Shown: piece by piece, positions 24,685 through 37,000 of the stretch | How positions within the stretch are numbered: the first letter of the stretch is position 1 | How the letters are laid out: each line of letters starts with the position of its first letter | Origin: Gyrodactylus bullatarudis | Lineage: Eukaryota > Platyhelminthes > Monogenea > Gyrodactylidea > Gyrodactylidae | Direction of reading: 5' to 3' | Length of the DNA: 64,000 bases | Assembly: GCA_012064415.1 (NCBI GenBank) | Contig: SSNU01000040.1 | Location: 62,001-126,000 of the forward strand | Program-made: the position numbers and the translations under genes | Notes under the pieces: model-generated | Database searches by the model: none | Seen by the model: the letters and a program-made list of their open reading frames with translations, nothing else | What the model was told of the DNA's origin: nothing

Positions 24685-26090
24685 ATTAGACCATAGAGAA
24701 TAAAACTTTTGTTTAAATAATATATATATATAAATACATCCTTTTCAAGTATCACGTGTTTTCTTCATGGACTTTTCCCAAGATAATATTAAAATATAAT
24801 ACTGTAGGAGCCCTACATTGTGTTATACTATTGTCGAAAAATTAAAAAATCCACGTTATATATGAAATTGAGAAAAAAACGTCCAATCAGGTTAAAATAA
24901 CCATTTTACATTAAAACATAGGGAAAAACCCTCACAGACCTTCTAAGGTTTATGTTATAGGAAAGCATACACTATGTGTAGGGTGACCATACCTTTTCAT
25001 GTAATGCAATCCCACAGTACAATTTGTACCTTCTGATAACATACAATGTAATGCAACGTAATGTGTTGTTAAGAAGGGAAAAACTCGGCAAATTATTATG
25101 ATTGTAATACTTACTGAGACAGTCTCTAATGGTGAAATTATAAAAATTTAAAAAAAAAAAATACTCAAAAGTAATGATGATTAAAAAAATCATTTTTATT
25201 TAAAGTCATGTTGAAAAAATTAGCCTTCAAGTGATTATCGGGATCACTGTAATCATTGATTTTCAGCAAAAAATCTTTAATAAAAAAAATTCGGATTATA
25301 TTGATATCTCCTTTATGATAAACCCAAGTTATCCAAAGAATTTATTAGTATTCTAAAAAAATTACTTTATCTCAGATTACGGCAGTTATGAAGAAAAAAA
25401 ATTCAAAAGTAATAGAATTTTCATGGTGATAAAAGGAAATTTTATTGTTCTGAATCAACAATATAAAAAATCTACATAAATAGAGATAAGGATTTAATGG
25501 GATAAAAATTGATTTCTTTACTTGAAAAATTCCTCAAGCTTTTATTTTATAGCTAAATAAACAAACCTTTTCAAGACAGGATTCATGGTTTGAAATATAA
25601 TTGTATTGAAATACAATTTTATTAGGCGTACAGAATTTTCTCTGAGATACAATTGATAGTTAATATATATAATAGTTAATTTATTATTACATTGTATCAA
25701 AGTAATCGAATTAAGGCCTAATTAAATAATTAATAATTATCAAGCAAAAATCAAACTTTTTGAAAAGATGATTTTTTAAATCTTCTAATAATTATATTTT
25801 TCTACTACTTTACTTACAAGTATGATACTAATTCACAATTAAAAAATACATTTTCATATAAAATCAGATAAGGAGTTCCAAAATAAATATACTTATATAA
25901 TTATAACCAATGCACCATTGTTTCATCCAGACAAATTGATACATTTATAAAGAAAAATGAGTCAATTTTGGATGACAGTCATTATGATTGAATCATATCA
26001 TTTTGTAATGGATTCATTTTAGATTGAATTATGAACGAAATTAGTAATATCAAAGAGATTTATTGTAAAATTTAACATAAAATAATTATT

Positions 26091-26426
26091 TCAGGCTTGA
26101 AGATAAAGATCATCGGATGTCACAATTAGTTTGATAGCTTCGTTATAAGTATCTCCATCAAAACTTTTTGAGTTAAGCTCGTCGAAAATGTATAAGCCGT
26201 TACAATTAAGACCAGACTGAGAAGCTGTACCTGATGCTTCAACAATCCTATTTACGATTTCTTCTTCACACTGATTTTCTAAAATACAGTCGATCATTTC
26301 ATTATCCAGTGTGAGAACTTTGAGTTTAGTGAAACTATTATCAATAGCCTTCACTTGTCCAACGATACAAACGTCCATACCTGACATTTTTGGAAACATA
26401 GAGCCCAAGATTCTGAAGTATGGCAT
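26091..26426 (-). CDS. RPA3: replication protein A 14-kDa subunit (RPA3)
   Basis: A single open frame of 111 residues. The order RILGSMFPKMSGMDVCIVGQV, a central beta-rich OB-fold stretch and YNEAIKLI near the C-terminus match RPA3, whose OB fold forms the trimerisation core of replication protein A with RPA1 and RPA2 on ssDNA. Length is close to the human 121 residues. The gene sits alone between transposon-rich stretches; an AATAAA lies just past the stop on the minus strand. Identification rests on overall pattern, as the family is poorly conserved. Confidence 0.8.
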   Translation of the reverse strand: MPYFRILGSMFPKMSGMDVCIVGQVKAIDNSFTKLKVLTLDNEMIDCILENQCEEEIVNRIVEASGTASQSGLNCNGLYIFDELNSKSFDGDTYNEAIKLIVTSDDLYLQA

Positions 26427-28209
26427 TTTAAAAAATTGAAATTAATGTTCATTCTAACAATTGAAATGTATATTTTTCAAGTAAACTTTTCTGTCAGGAT
26501 GAATCCGCGTTAATTCAAATCAAATTTAATTATTTAATAATTCATTAGATTTAATTTATTGGTATTATAATTTATGTTGATTTTACAAGTCTAGACTTAA
26601 TTGATCTGATATATTATATCATGAAATTTACTTGATACTATGTGCGTGAGTAAATTCCTCAGAGAGAATACGCCTGAGGATAATAATCAGATAAATTATT
26701 CGAGATGTAAAATGAAGTTCATGATGAACTTTTCATCAAAGAAACTTGTTACTTGATTTTTGTACTACTGCCGGTTTTCAGTAAATCCTTCAAATCGCTA
26801 TTCCTCATTTTGTTATGAAGTAAATTTCGCTATTTCAAGATAAACGTTTCAAATTGCATCATTCAATGTTACAAATTGTAACATACAATCGCTGCTCGTA
26901 TGTGGAGTTTATTATACCTGTAGCCTAAAAGCTTCTTCTAGTGCATAATGCATTCATTGTATTCTTAAAAATCAACATGACTCTCTCTACTTACCTATTT
27001 TAAAAATAATATTCTTAGAAAGAGAGTGAAATTTGAAATAGCTTCTTCAAATTGAAGACTTCAATAGATCTTACCTGGTTATTTGGAAGATAAATTGAAG
27101 AGAGAAAAGAACACTAATCCGCCAATATAAAACATTTTAGTAAAGAGATGCATTGGGTCAGTCGAAAGTTTCGACTCGGTCTGAAACTTAAGGGGCTTAA
27201 CCGTTTGCCGTCCTCATACCTTACCAGGAACAAATTGAAGTTCACGTGCCTTCTCAACAACACCCTTGTCCTGAAGACCTGTTTTAACAATGACATCTAC
27301 TCCCTCTCTGGTTTGCAAATTCGCAGCATATGCGCCTTTCTTTATATGCTAGTTCCATCATCATCAGATTCAAACTCGACTTATTTTATTAAACCATATT
27401 GTATTCAATAAACAAGATTCATATTTGTATATCTTTTACTTTTAACTCGAGATTCTCCTAAAGAAATTAAGCTTTCTATCAAAAAAAACTTAAGGGGCTC
27501 AAGTTAAGCTAAAATTACTGAGTGAAAATTCCTGTGAACGAAGGCTCAAACTAACCCAGCATATTTCCAAGTTTATCAATAGTGATAAAATTATAATCGA
27601 AAATTTAGAAACTGATAATTTATCAGAAACAATATTCTAATGTTATTTGCACAGTTTATTTGCACACATGAGATTTCAAGTTTAGAGTTGTAGCTTATGT
27701 ATTATTTGTGCTGTGCTGGTGAAGAGAGATGGGGGAAGAGGTAAGTTACTTGCAACAAGGCCTATTTTAAATAATTATTCATCGATTTAACTGGTGTAAT
27801 TAATTAATATTAATTGATAATTTAATAACGTGTCATATTATGACACTGTCATAATGTAATGAATTGAAATTCTTTTAGAAAACCACTTCTGAAAATGTCC
27901 AATTACACTTGAAACTTTTAAGTTAAGTAAGCCGTGAGTTGAGTTGAAATGTTTTGAGTCAAATTTTATGCATTTTTTCAATAAAATTTACTTGATTTGA
28001 TTTTTTGTGTAATCTTTTCCTCCCACAACCACCAATCGACGAAGAATTTGCTATTCAATAATGTCTATCTGATAGAAAATTAGGTAATTTCAATCAATGT
28101 TTTCAGTTTTAGGAAAATACGAAACTTAATTTTTACGAATGCCTCCAAAATAAATAATTCCAAGAGTAAAACCAGGATCTGCCTCGAATTTCCGATCAGG
28201 ATCATTTTA
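26427..28209. other. intergenic, RPA3 to LINE
   Basis: AT-rich DNA with no full gene. The only coding-like item is the exon-like segment at 27220-27348. A stretch near 27820-27860 is rich in TAATTAAT and ATGACACTGTCAT palindromes but otherwise unremarkable. Confidence 0.5.
27220..27348 (-). pseudogene. orphan exon-like segment, function unknown
   Basis: On the minus strand a 43-codon open frame is bounded by a plausible acceptor (AACTAG before 27348) and donor (GTATGAG after 27220). It has protein-like composition (parts read YAANLQTREGVDVIVKTG and DKGVVEKARELQFVPGK) and a local GC rise. No neighbouring exons continue it convincingly, so it may be a gene relic, a displaced exon or an exon of a gene I could not trace. 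I do not recognise the family. Confidence 0.3.
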
Positions 28210-30467
28210 GTTTTTTTCACTACTCAATTTCTGACACTTATCATCATCCTATGGAATTGCCATGCATTCCTTAAATCCATGTTCTATGTCAAACAAATAA
28301 TAACGAAATATGACCCCGCAATAATATTACTAACCGAAACATGGCTAAAACCTTCTCATCCCTCTGAAAATTTTACAATCAACAATTATACATGTTACAG
28401 ATACGACCGCCCAATCCAAAAAGGTGGGGGTGTTCTTGCCTTCATCAATCATTCTTTTACAGTCAATAACATCACACACAGCCAATCAACCCCGGAAATA
28501 CTATCCCTTACCCTCATCTCAAACAACATCCCAATCCAGCTCTTCCTGATCTACAACCCCCCTCCAGCTTCAACACTCTCTCAAAATAAAATCATAAACT
28601 TCATAAGGAACAATATACAATCAAATACTAAATTCTACATTATCTGTGGGGACTTCAAACTTCCAAACTATCATCCAGAAGATCTCGACTTCTCCTCTCC
28701 GCTGACCGACTACTCTCTTTCCCTGATGCTCACCCAACTCACAACCTTGCCCACCCGGAAAATTTCAGATTCCTTCCTGGATCTTTTCTACACAAACATT
28801 CCCGGGCTTTATAACCAGTGCCTTCGTCTGACCACCGAATCATCATCTACTCATCTTCACAATTTAAACCATATGACACATCCACTGCTCATTACGTTAC
28901 CGATTGTTCATACTTCTCCTCCATGTGTTTAATCTATCAAGATCAACTCTTCACTCCAATGTTCAACTTCCATTTATTTTGCCAACTTATTAAACATTCA
29001 GCCAAAGAGTCCAAGAACAGCTCTCTATCCAACCAAACAGCCTCTCAAACCTTATTTGAAAACTCTATTAAAGGCGACCTAAAGTTTCATTCCAAAAGAG
29101 CCTGGAGCAAAATCAATTTCTTAACAAATCGATCGAAACCCTCCAGTGATAACACGATTATCTCCGCAGATGAACTTAACACCTTCTTCACCAGTGTGTA
29201 CTCGACCAACCAACCAATCTCATACATTGACACCTCGGACGCTCAACCACCTTGCTTCACCGCCGATATTTTAATTGACCTCCTCCTGTCCACAAACTCA
29301 AAAAAACGCCGGGACGACTACCTAATTACTCCAATAATCTTGCTCTCCCTACCTAATACCTTCTTTAACGACCTCTCCAATTACTATAATTACTTACTAC
29401 AATCCTGCACCATCCCCGAAGAATGGCTAAAAATCAGAATAACTCCAATCCCCAAAGTGTCCAACCCAAAGATGCCATAGGAATTTAGGCCCATATCAAA
29501 TCTGCCCATTTTTTTATCAATCATCGATATGTACATAAACACTTTCCTACAAAACATAAATATAGCAGCTCTCGACCCGAATCAACACGGCTTTGTTCAA
29601 GGTAGAAGCACCTCAACTAATCTTATTGCATTTTTCGACAAAGCCAACGATTATAAGTACAAAAAAGTCCCAGTAGTCGCCATCTTTGTCGATATTGCAA
29701 AAGCTTTTGATAAACTACCATTCCGTATCATCCAAAGCTGCCTCACCAAACTGAAGGTAAACCCTTTCATCATCAGCTTAACACTAAAATTCCTATCCAG
29801 TAGAACTCAACATGTGTCCTTCAAAGACCAATGCTCAGCTCCTTCCTCAATTACATCCGGAGTCCCACAAGGTTCAATCATTGGTCCCAAACTATTTAAC
29901 ATAGTCTTCTCATCAATCATCCCATCCAGTTCATTAGTGTCATATTTCAAATATGCGGATGACATAAAAATCCTCTGTGCCTTAACTCATGGACCCTCTG
30001 CAATCAACTCTGAACTCAGAAAGTTTGTACACTCCCCGGAACTCCGACTTCTCCTTTACAAACAATGTATTCTCCCTCATCTCGACTATGGCAGCGCTCT
30101 CCTCTCCAACATACCAAAAGGCACCCAAAAAAAGATTGAACGCCTTCAATTCCACTTTCTCCGCTCCTGCTTGGGTCCATACTCCTACAGCGAACTTCTA
30201 TCCAAAAGTAATCTCATCCCAATTTGGCTAAGAAAAATAGCATTTACAATCGCCCTATTCAACAAACTGCCCTCATCTCGTGATCATAATTACAACCTTC
30301 GACGTCAAACCGGTTTTACAATCCTTCTTCATACTTTACACCCCTTAAGATTCAGATTTAAAGTTAACTTATGCAATTTTAAACAGCAATCTATAAACCA
30401 GATATCCAAGAAAATTATAATTTTTGTACCAGATAATCATGACCCTTTTATAAATTTTTTTCAATAA
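28210..30467 (+). mobile_element. degenerate non-LTR retrotransposon (LINE)
   Basis: The segment from about 28230 has an AP-endonuclease domain (LLTETWLKP near 28327, GGGVLAF, GDFKLPNYHP near 28650). A frameshift near 28850-28930 leads into a linker, then a reverse transcriptase domain (FRPISNLP, HGFVQGRST, VFVDIAKAFDKL-type motif A, SGVPQGSIIGPKLFNI, YFKYADD motif C). It ends with a typical C-terminal LYKQCILPHLDYG...RLQFHFLR. An in-frame TAG at 29478-29480 interrupts just before FRPISNLP, and the stretch expected between YADD and the C-terminal block is largely missing. The copy is dead. It resembles CR1/jockey-type LINEs and is more GC-rich than host genes. Confidence 0.85.
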
Positions 30468-32047
30468 ATCTCTTATATATATACTTATAAATTTTACCCT
30501 TGAAAACACAAGTTAAACGGAAAACTAAATGCACCAATGAATTTTTGATATATTGGTATATTTTTCACGGTATATTACGCCCCGGTTTCTTCGGACTGGA
30601 GTGGCCAATGAGTTTCGCAACCGACTGTAAATTGAAAAATGCCGTGTTAGTATGAGTATAGCATATTTTTTAATTTTAAAATTAGTTTAATAATTATCTG
30701 ATGGTCTTGTTGGAAATTCTTTTAGTATAGAGATACTATTACTGAAGAAAGAATTTTTCTAATTCAGATGAGATGTAGATTGCGTTTTCAGAAGTTCTTT
30801 GGATGAATAAGAGAGGCTCCATAGTCAAAATGATTGAATTGCTGGAAAGTAAGAGCCGTAGTTCTGGGTAATGAATAAATTTGTGTAAAGAATATCTTTT
30901 GATGCTCAACTTATTGAGAACATGTACTGAAGTACAGTATCTACTTTGTTATCGTAGAATAAAACCTAGATTTTTTATCTGGCTTAAAGCTAAAGAATTA
31001 AGGTCAGGTGTTAATAATACAGATAGAGTCTTGATTTTGGTCTTGCCATGATCGAGTAAAATACCAAGTTGGCCAAGGGTAGGAGTAAGATGATTGATAT
31101 CATTTTGAAATGATTGAATAACTCATTTAACCAAATTTGGAGGGAAAAATTCGAAAAAATGCAAGGTTGAATAGTGTAGATCCAATAGTAGAACCTTGAG
31201 GTACTCTAGATAAGATTACAACTATGAAGACACAAAGTTTTATAAAACAGATTTCAACTGGACTTAAATTTAACACGACCAGTCAAAACCGATACCTGGC
31301 TATATCAAGACCGAGCTAAAATATTTATAACTAATTCTCACTGAAAAGTTTATTAAATTCTTTAATCCTTGAATGCTTAAATGAGTAATTCATTATTTTT
31401 CATCTAAACAATTATTTCGTTCTAGATGCTTAGGTTCATCTTACTTATAAGTGATGAATTAGCTCATGTCGCTAAATATATTATACCTTAGAAAAGAATC
31501 CCACCTTGACTAGTACGAAAGAAACTCTCAGATAATTAATCCAAGAATTAAAAAAAAAATTTTGAACTCATCCCTGATTAGCAAAGATGAACCTGAGAGA
31601 TATTTTACCTAAGCATATAGAACGAAATAAACATTGTATAGGTGCTGCACTATTTTTAAACTGTAGATATTAATTTTTACATTAATACATTTGTGTGAAT
31701 ATGCATTAAATCCAAAAAATTAGTTAATATTTTAATCTGTTATCTTATTTTCCGATACACAATGACTACGGACAATATCCGTCGGATATGAATATGAGAA
31801 AGTTTATACTTATTACTTTGACTTCATTATTATTCTTTATATTATCTATCGTTTTCATCATATACAAATCATAAATAAATATAGAGAATATGATATTTTG
31901 ATAGCAGCCAATGGGAAAATTTTTCTTCCTTTATAAATTAGTCTACTAGTCTTTTAAGCGCATTATTTCTACAACTAATAATAATTTTAGTGAGTATTAT
32001 TTGAAATTTATTGAGGCATTTTATTCACTTTATTCAAGGTTAGAAAA
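30468..32047. other. intergenic, LINE to peptide gene
   Basis: About 1.6 kb of AT-rich DNA without supportable genes. The last 120 bp probably contain the promoter and leader of the peptide precursor. Confidence 0.5.
31931..31938 (+). promoter_or_regulatory. TATA-like box, peptide precursor
   Basis: TTATAAAT lies 110 bp upstream of the start codon at 32048. A possible 3' splice site (TTCAAG, ending at about 32039) just before the ATG would allow a leader intron or a spliced leader. This is position-based inference. Confidence 0.3.
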
Positions 32048-32266
32048 ATGCGTATTGTTCTTTTATTCCTTTTCCTATGCATTGGATTTCTTTTGATCAC
32101 AAGCACCAGAATCAACTATGACTGTATGGATGAAGAATGTCTTGAAAACTACGATTGTAATTCAAACAATCCAGAATGTTTTCTGAGGAAAACCAGAAAG
32201 GTTGTTATCAAAGGTTCTCCTTTTGGAAAGCGATCAACTCACTCGTCAATGTATTTTGACTACTGA
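32048..32266 (+). CDS. putative amidated neuropeptide precursor
   Basis: A 72-residue protein with a strong signal peptide (residues 1 to about 20, MRIVLLFLFLCIGFLL...). A short acidic spacer with four Cys follows (about 26-44), then a dibasic RK at 50-51, an octapeptide VVIKGSPF at 52-59, a GKR amidation/cleavage site at 60-62, and a ten-residue tail. The layout predicts one C-terminally amidated peptide VVIKGSPFamide released by prohormone convertase. No known family was recognised. A secreted small Cys protein is the alternative. Confidence 0.65.
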   Translation: MRIVLLFLFLCIGFLLITSTRINYDCMDEECLENYDCNSNNPECFLRKTRKVVIKGSPFGKRSTHSSMYFDY

Positions 32267-34028
32267 TTTAAGTGGGAATCTTACCTTCATAATTCAATCT
32301 GAACAATAACTTAAGTATATATATAAAAATTTTACGAAGAATAAAACCCTTGAAGATATATGATTGAACTAATTGTTTTTTCTTATTCACAGTTTCAATG
32401 GATAATGAGCCAAGGAAAACAAACTTTACGTTAATTTTATTTCTAAGCATTAAGTAATATATATTATACTAGCCAGGATTTAATGCTTTTTATAAATTAA
32501 AACAAATAGACCTCTATATTTGAATGAAAAAATCGCATCAAGGATGGTATATTAATTATGATATACTGTCCATCAGTATTCATCAATCACAGATGCCACA
32601 TTGCAATCCTATGTGATTTTCATTTCCTTTCCGTCAATGTTTTATCCGAGACATTAAAAAGACATTCACACATTAATTCTTCTGATTTCTTGTATCTACA
32701 GATCTATGATAATTTACTGACTTTGTAGAAACTAAAACTAATGAAATCTCATTCAGCATTGATGTACATTTATTTTTTATAAATGATGTCATCATGATGA
32801 AATACTGTAGATGAGGAAGAAAAACACAAACATATTTATCATTTTTAATAAATGAAAGATTTTGTGTTAAATTTCCTCTCATCAATATGCCTTATTAACA
32901 CATGAGAAGATATTCTGAGAATTTCCCATGCTGTAAAATTCTTTGGGAATGAAAGATTATCTTCCATTTAAAGCTTATACTTTGTTAAACATACATATGA
33001 AAATTAACTTTTGTTCAACCTTTCGGTATGCATTAAATTGAATTCAAACTAAACTCAAAGAAATAATACTAATCTCAAGAGATATCATTGAATAAACCAG
33101 TAGAATCAGAAGAATAAAGATTTCTTTTTCTATATAAATAAGCGATAATACATACACATAGCAGAGAAAAATATGAATAAAAGTAAAAATCTTTTTATAC
33201 TTGCATATTTAAAGATCTAGTCACACAGTCATTCAAGTTGCAATTACATTTAAATATTTTCTATGCTCAAAATGAAAAAAAGATTAAGAGTTAAGTACAG
33301 GATCGTCTTGTTAGAAAATGAAATCGAAATAACAAATCTGGAATAACAGTTATATATTCAACGAGAAAATCTTGAAAGTGCAATCGCTAGATTTTCTGCT
33401 AGAGCAACGAAACTTCATGGCTAAAATAAATGTTTTACCGTTTGATAAGCTCTAGGATAAGGATTGAAATGAGTTGAAAATTTTCAAGACTGATTTCAAG
33501 TTCGATTACAACTGCTCTAAGGCAATATTTTGGAATGGAAATTACCCAGCTGACTCAAATTTTGATTCTGCATCGAATTGTGTTTAATTCAATGAGCTAG
33601 GATCAAAAATAGTAAACTCCGTTATTTTAAGGGATATGACTTAGTAAAATCATTCTGGTAATATAGAGCTAGATGACATATTCAAATTTTCAACAAATTT
33701 GAGCTTGAAATAAAAAATATAGAATCAATCAAAGCGGGTCGACTTTGGGAAAAAAATCTTAAATTCGTCTCATTACTCATTAGTAGAGGGGTTAAATATT
33801 TTAGTCAGTTCCTCTACTTTTTTTAGGAAGTTCACTAAAATTTTATTATATTGAAGATTTCACATGACTCGTAAAAATTTTTCTACACCTTCACTGAATT
33901 TCCTTACAAATACCAATTGAATATTTTTCTCATACTTTAAATTTTGCCTAAATTGAAAAAAGAATAAATTATTTTCGGAAAAAATATTTATTCAAATAAT
34001 AATAAATGCGAAATAACAAAAAAAATAA
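32267..34028. other. intergenic with dispersed repeat copy
   Basis: A 1.8-kb region with no coding sequence that I can support. It contains one copy of the dispersed repeat also present near the window end. Confidence 0.5.
33519..33837 (+). repeat. dispersed repeat, copy 1
   Basis: About 319 bp starting AAGGCAATATTTTGGAATGG and ending TTTAGGAAGTTCACT. It aligns along its length with 63536-63870 in the same orientation at roughly 80-85 per cent by eye. It has no open frame, is not tRNA-like and is AT-rich throughout, so it is an interspersed non-coding element of unknown class. Confidence 0.75.
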
Positions 34029-37000
34029 TTAAAAGTTGCCAAAGTCTTTGGATAGCTGAATTAAACCGATAGTTGATTGATTTAGGTTTGAAAATTGATT
34101 CTTATTAGTGTTCACACAGCTTGCTTCTTTTGCATGACGAGCAGCAATTTCAAGACGTTTATTAAAATCTCCTATAGAATTTGAAATATTACGATATTCG
34201 TTAGGATATCTTTTTATTATTGATGTTAGTCTATTGAAGGAAACCAAATGAAAGAGGGATCGTAGGTCTTCTAAATTTTCAATTGAGCATTTAAAATCAT
34301 TCTGCATGGATACTATAGAAAAACGAGAGTTATAAATAAATTCTTAAATTTCTATGATTATAATTTATTATAATAATTATTATTCAAAAATATAGTACAG
34401 GTTCAATAACAGGTAGGAAGCAAATAACTAAAATAAGAACCTGAAAAAGTTTTAATCGGAATTGAATCATAGAATATATCCAAGTGTTACGATTTTAATT
34501 GACTTTTCATTCCTTTTCATTTGTTAAAAAAGTACACTTGTGAGGTATTCGAACTAAAATTTAATGAAATGTAGTGAATTTTCCCTTTCCATTCTTTTTA
34601 ATCCAAAATTTCAAAGTGGGGAGAACGGTTTGAGTTAGATTCTTTTTGCTGAAAATTAGCTTCTTGTTTCTTTTTTAGAGAGAATTGTGCATTTGAAATT
34701 TCTTGAAACTTCGATATTATTTTGAAATTTCTTAACACGGAACTCAGAATAAATAATCGAAAAATCTCAAATGACTTACTCGTTTCAGGAGATCTCAGCG
34801 AATTACAGAGCGAAGACACTAGCAGTATTAATATACTTTGTCTAGCGTTCGGCTTACATAATTCTATCATTGACTCAAGTATATCAACAAAACAATTAAT
34901 CCAGTTATAGACTTGAGAGAAAAATTGATAGGATCCATCAAAATTCTTTACATCTTCCTCATTCTCATGTACAAATATTTGGTTTGTGAGAGAATACCAC
35001 CAACGGAGTTTCTGAAAAAATAAATTAATCTAAGAAAGCCAACACTTACTGAGGGCAACCAGATTTTAAGTGCATGTATAGAAATGGATGGATCTTTATG
35101 GTTCAGCAATGACCTCAGAGAGCTAAGCAGGACTATTTTTGACGGAAGAAACTGGAATTTTTGTAATAAATTATTCGAATCTGTAAAAGAATTTATAAGT
35201 ACAGTATCTTGTTGGTAAGAATTGAAAAAAATTATCCATACCTTTTTGTGTGCTAGACCAGAGTCTTGTAAGTAGAGCAAACAAGGACCCTCGAAGGTCT
35301 GCAAAACAAGTTAGCAAATGAGAATCACAAATGCTAACAATAGTTGAAACTAAATAAACGCTAGTTAGACAACACAAATCTGATTTGCTTGAGCAATCAT
35401 CTGGAAGTACTTCATCTATCTATAGAAAATAAAGAGAAAATTTAATCTAAACATATTTACATTTAAAGTTAGTTGCCTACATGTTCATGTCGAAGAATTA
35501 TGAGGAGGGCAGCTGCCATTGACTCCCAAACAGAACTGTTTTCTATATATTCACTGCAATTTTTTTGAGAATTCTTAACCATATCAACCATGGTTTTCAT
35601 GAGTATAGTGAAAGAGAATAAGAGATTAATTGAGAATTCGTTCCTGTTGAAAATTTCGTTCAAACAGACATTCTGAAGTTTAAATTCAAGCCAGTCACTA
35701 AACGAGCTTTCACTTTTGACCTCTTTGGATTCCCCAAGCCTCAAAATTTTCGTATAGACTTCAGAATTATTTTTAAGACAAAGAATAATATTTTTTGAAA
35801 CATCATAGCTTTTTTTTGAGGAGATAGTTTCTTTTTCATTCAAGGATTGAACATTCTGAAGCTCCGATCGTTTATCATTGGATCGTACTATTAATGTCTG
35901 GAAATAGAATTAAAGAAAAATAAATTTCGGATTCAGTAAAAAAAATATCAAAGTCTAGTTTTTATAATGAAATTTAGTGAAACTTAAGCTAGCATTCTCA
36001 GCCATTGATCATTCAAATGCTTCGACGGTGATTATACTATTCTTCAATCTGATTGGATAAAACTGAAAGGTTTAAGATCATGAAAATATATAAATAGTAC
36101 AGAATTTTTTTGATTAATTTGCCACTGAAATAGGTGTACGAAGACAATCACGGTCGAAGCACGAGGATGATCAATCGGTAAGTTGACTCAAAGATGAAAA
36201 TTCGGACAAATCCAAGGTTGAGACGAACAAGGATGAAACGCTTAGATTTCTACTATGTAGGTATTTGGGAATTTTGTGAGAATTGTTCTCCTGTACTAGT
36301 CAAGCTGAGATCCATTTGTAAACGGTAATATCCATGGGCTAATCCATTACCAAACATAACGATTCTTAAATTTGTAAATTATCTTAGTATAGAGGTAGAA
36401 TACTCTAGATAAATATCAGAAACTGAGGAATACTTACAAAAATCGGATGAAGTGAAACTCTTAGGAAAATACTGATGATTTCATTGAGATTAAAATCTTT
36501 CAGAGCATCAAGATCAACAAGAGGAAATATATAGTTCTTTAAAAGACTGCCAAAGATCAGATTTATCTCGGATAAAATCAATGCATTAGCTGACTCCATC
36601 TGGTGGTTAACATCTAGAAATTTAAATATTTCATTAAAGGAATCATCTTACGATTGAGATTTGAATAAAGATTTTTATTATTCAATGGTTCAAGGATCGA
36701 TGGAAAATACATTGAAGCTATTGTCAATAAAACATCCATGCAACCAGTTATAGTGAAGGATGCTATTTTAGTTTTGAGGGACGACTTTAGAGATGAGCCA
36801 TTTGAAGTATTATTTCCAAAGACTGTTTCAAGATTTTCTTCCGTCTCGAATAATTTTATTGAAACCATTTTTCGAATGAAATGTAGAAGTGTCAAATGAA
36901 TCTCCTTTCCATCGAATAGGTGAATAGATTTTTTTAATAAGTTAAATAGTTCTGAGCTGACTTTTTCATTCTCCAGCGTATAAACAGTTTTGACCCATAA

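Larger units (their letters stand above)
21139..26090. other. transposon-rich intergenic island
   Basis: Five kilobases without an intact host gene. It holds LTR-retrotransposon remnants at 21612-22094 and 24269-24684, a GC-rich patch at about 23180-23300 and a hairpin at 23360-23443. The rest is AT-rich unique sequence, with only short non-domain open frames. Confidence 0.6.
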
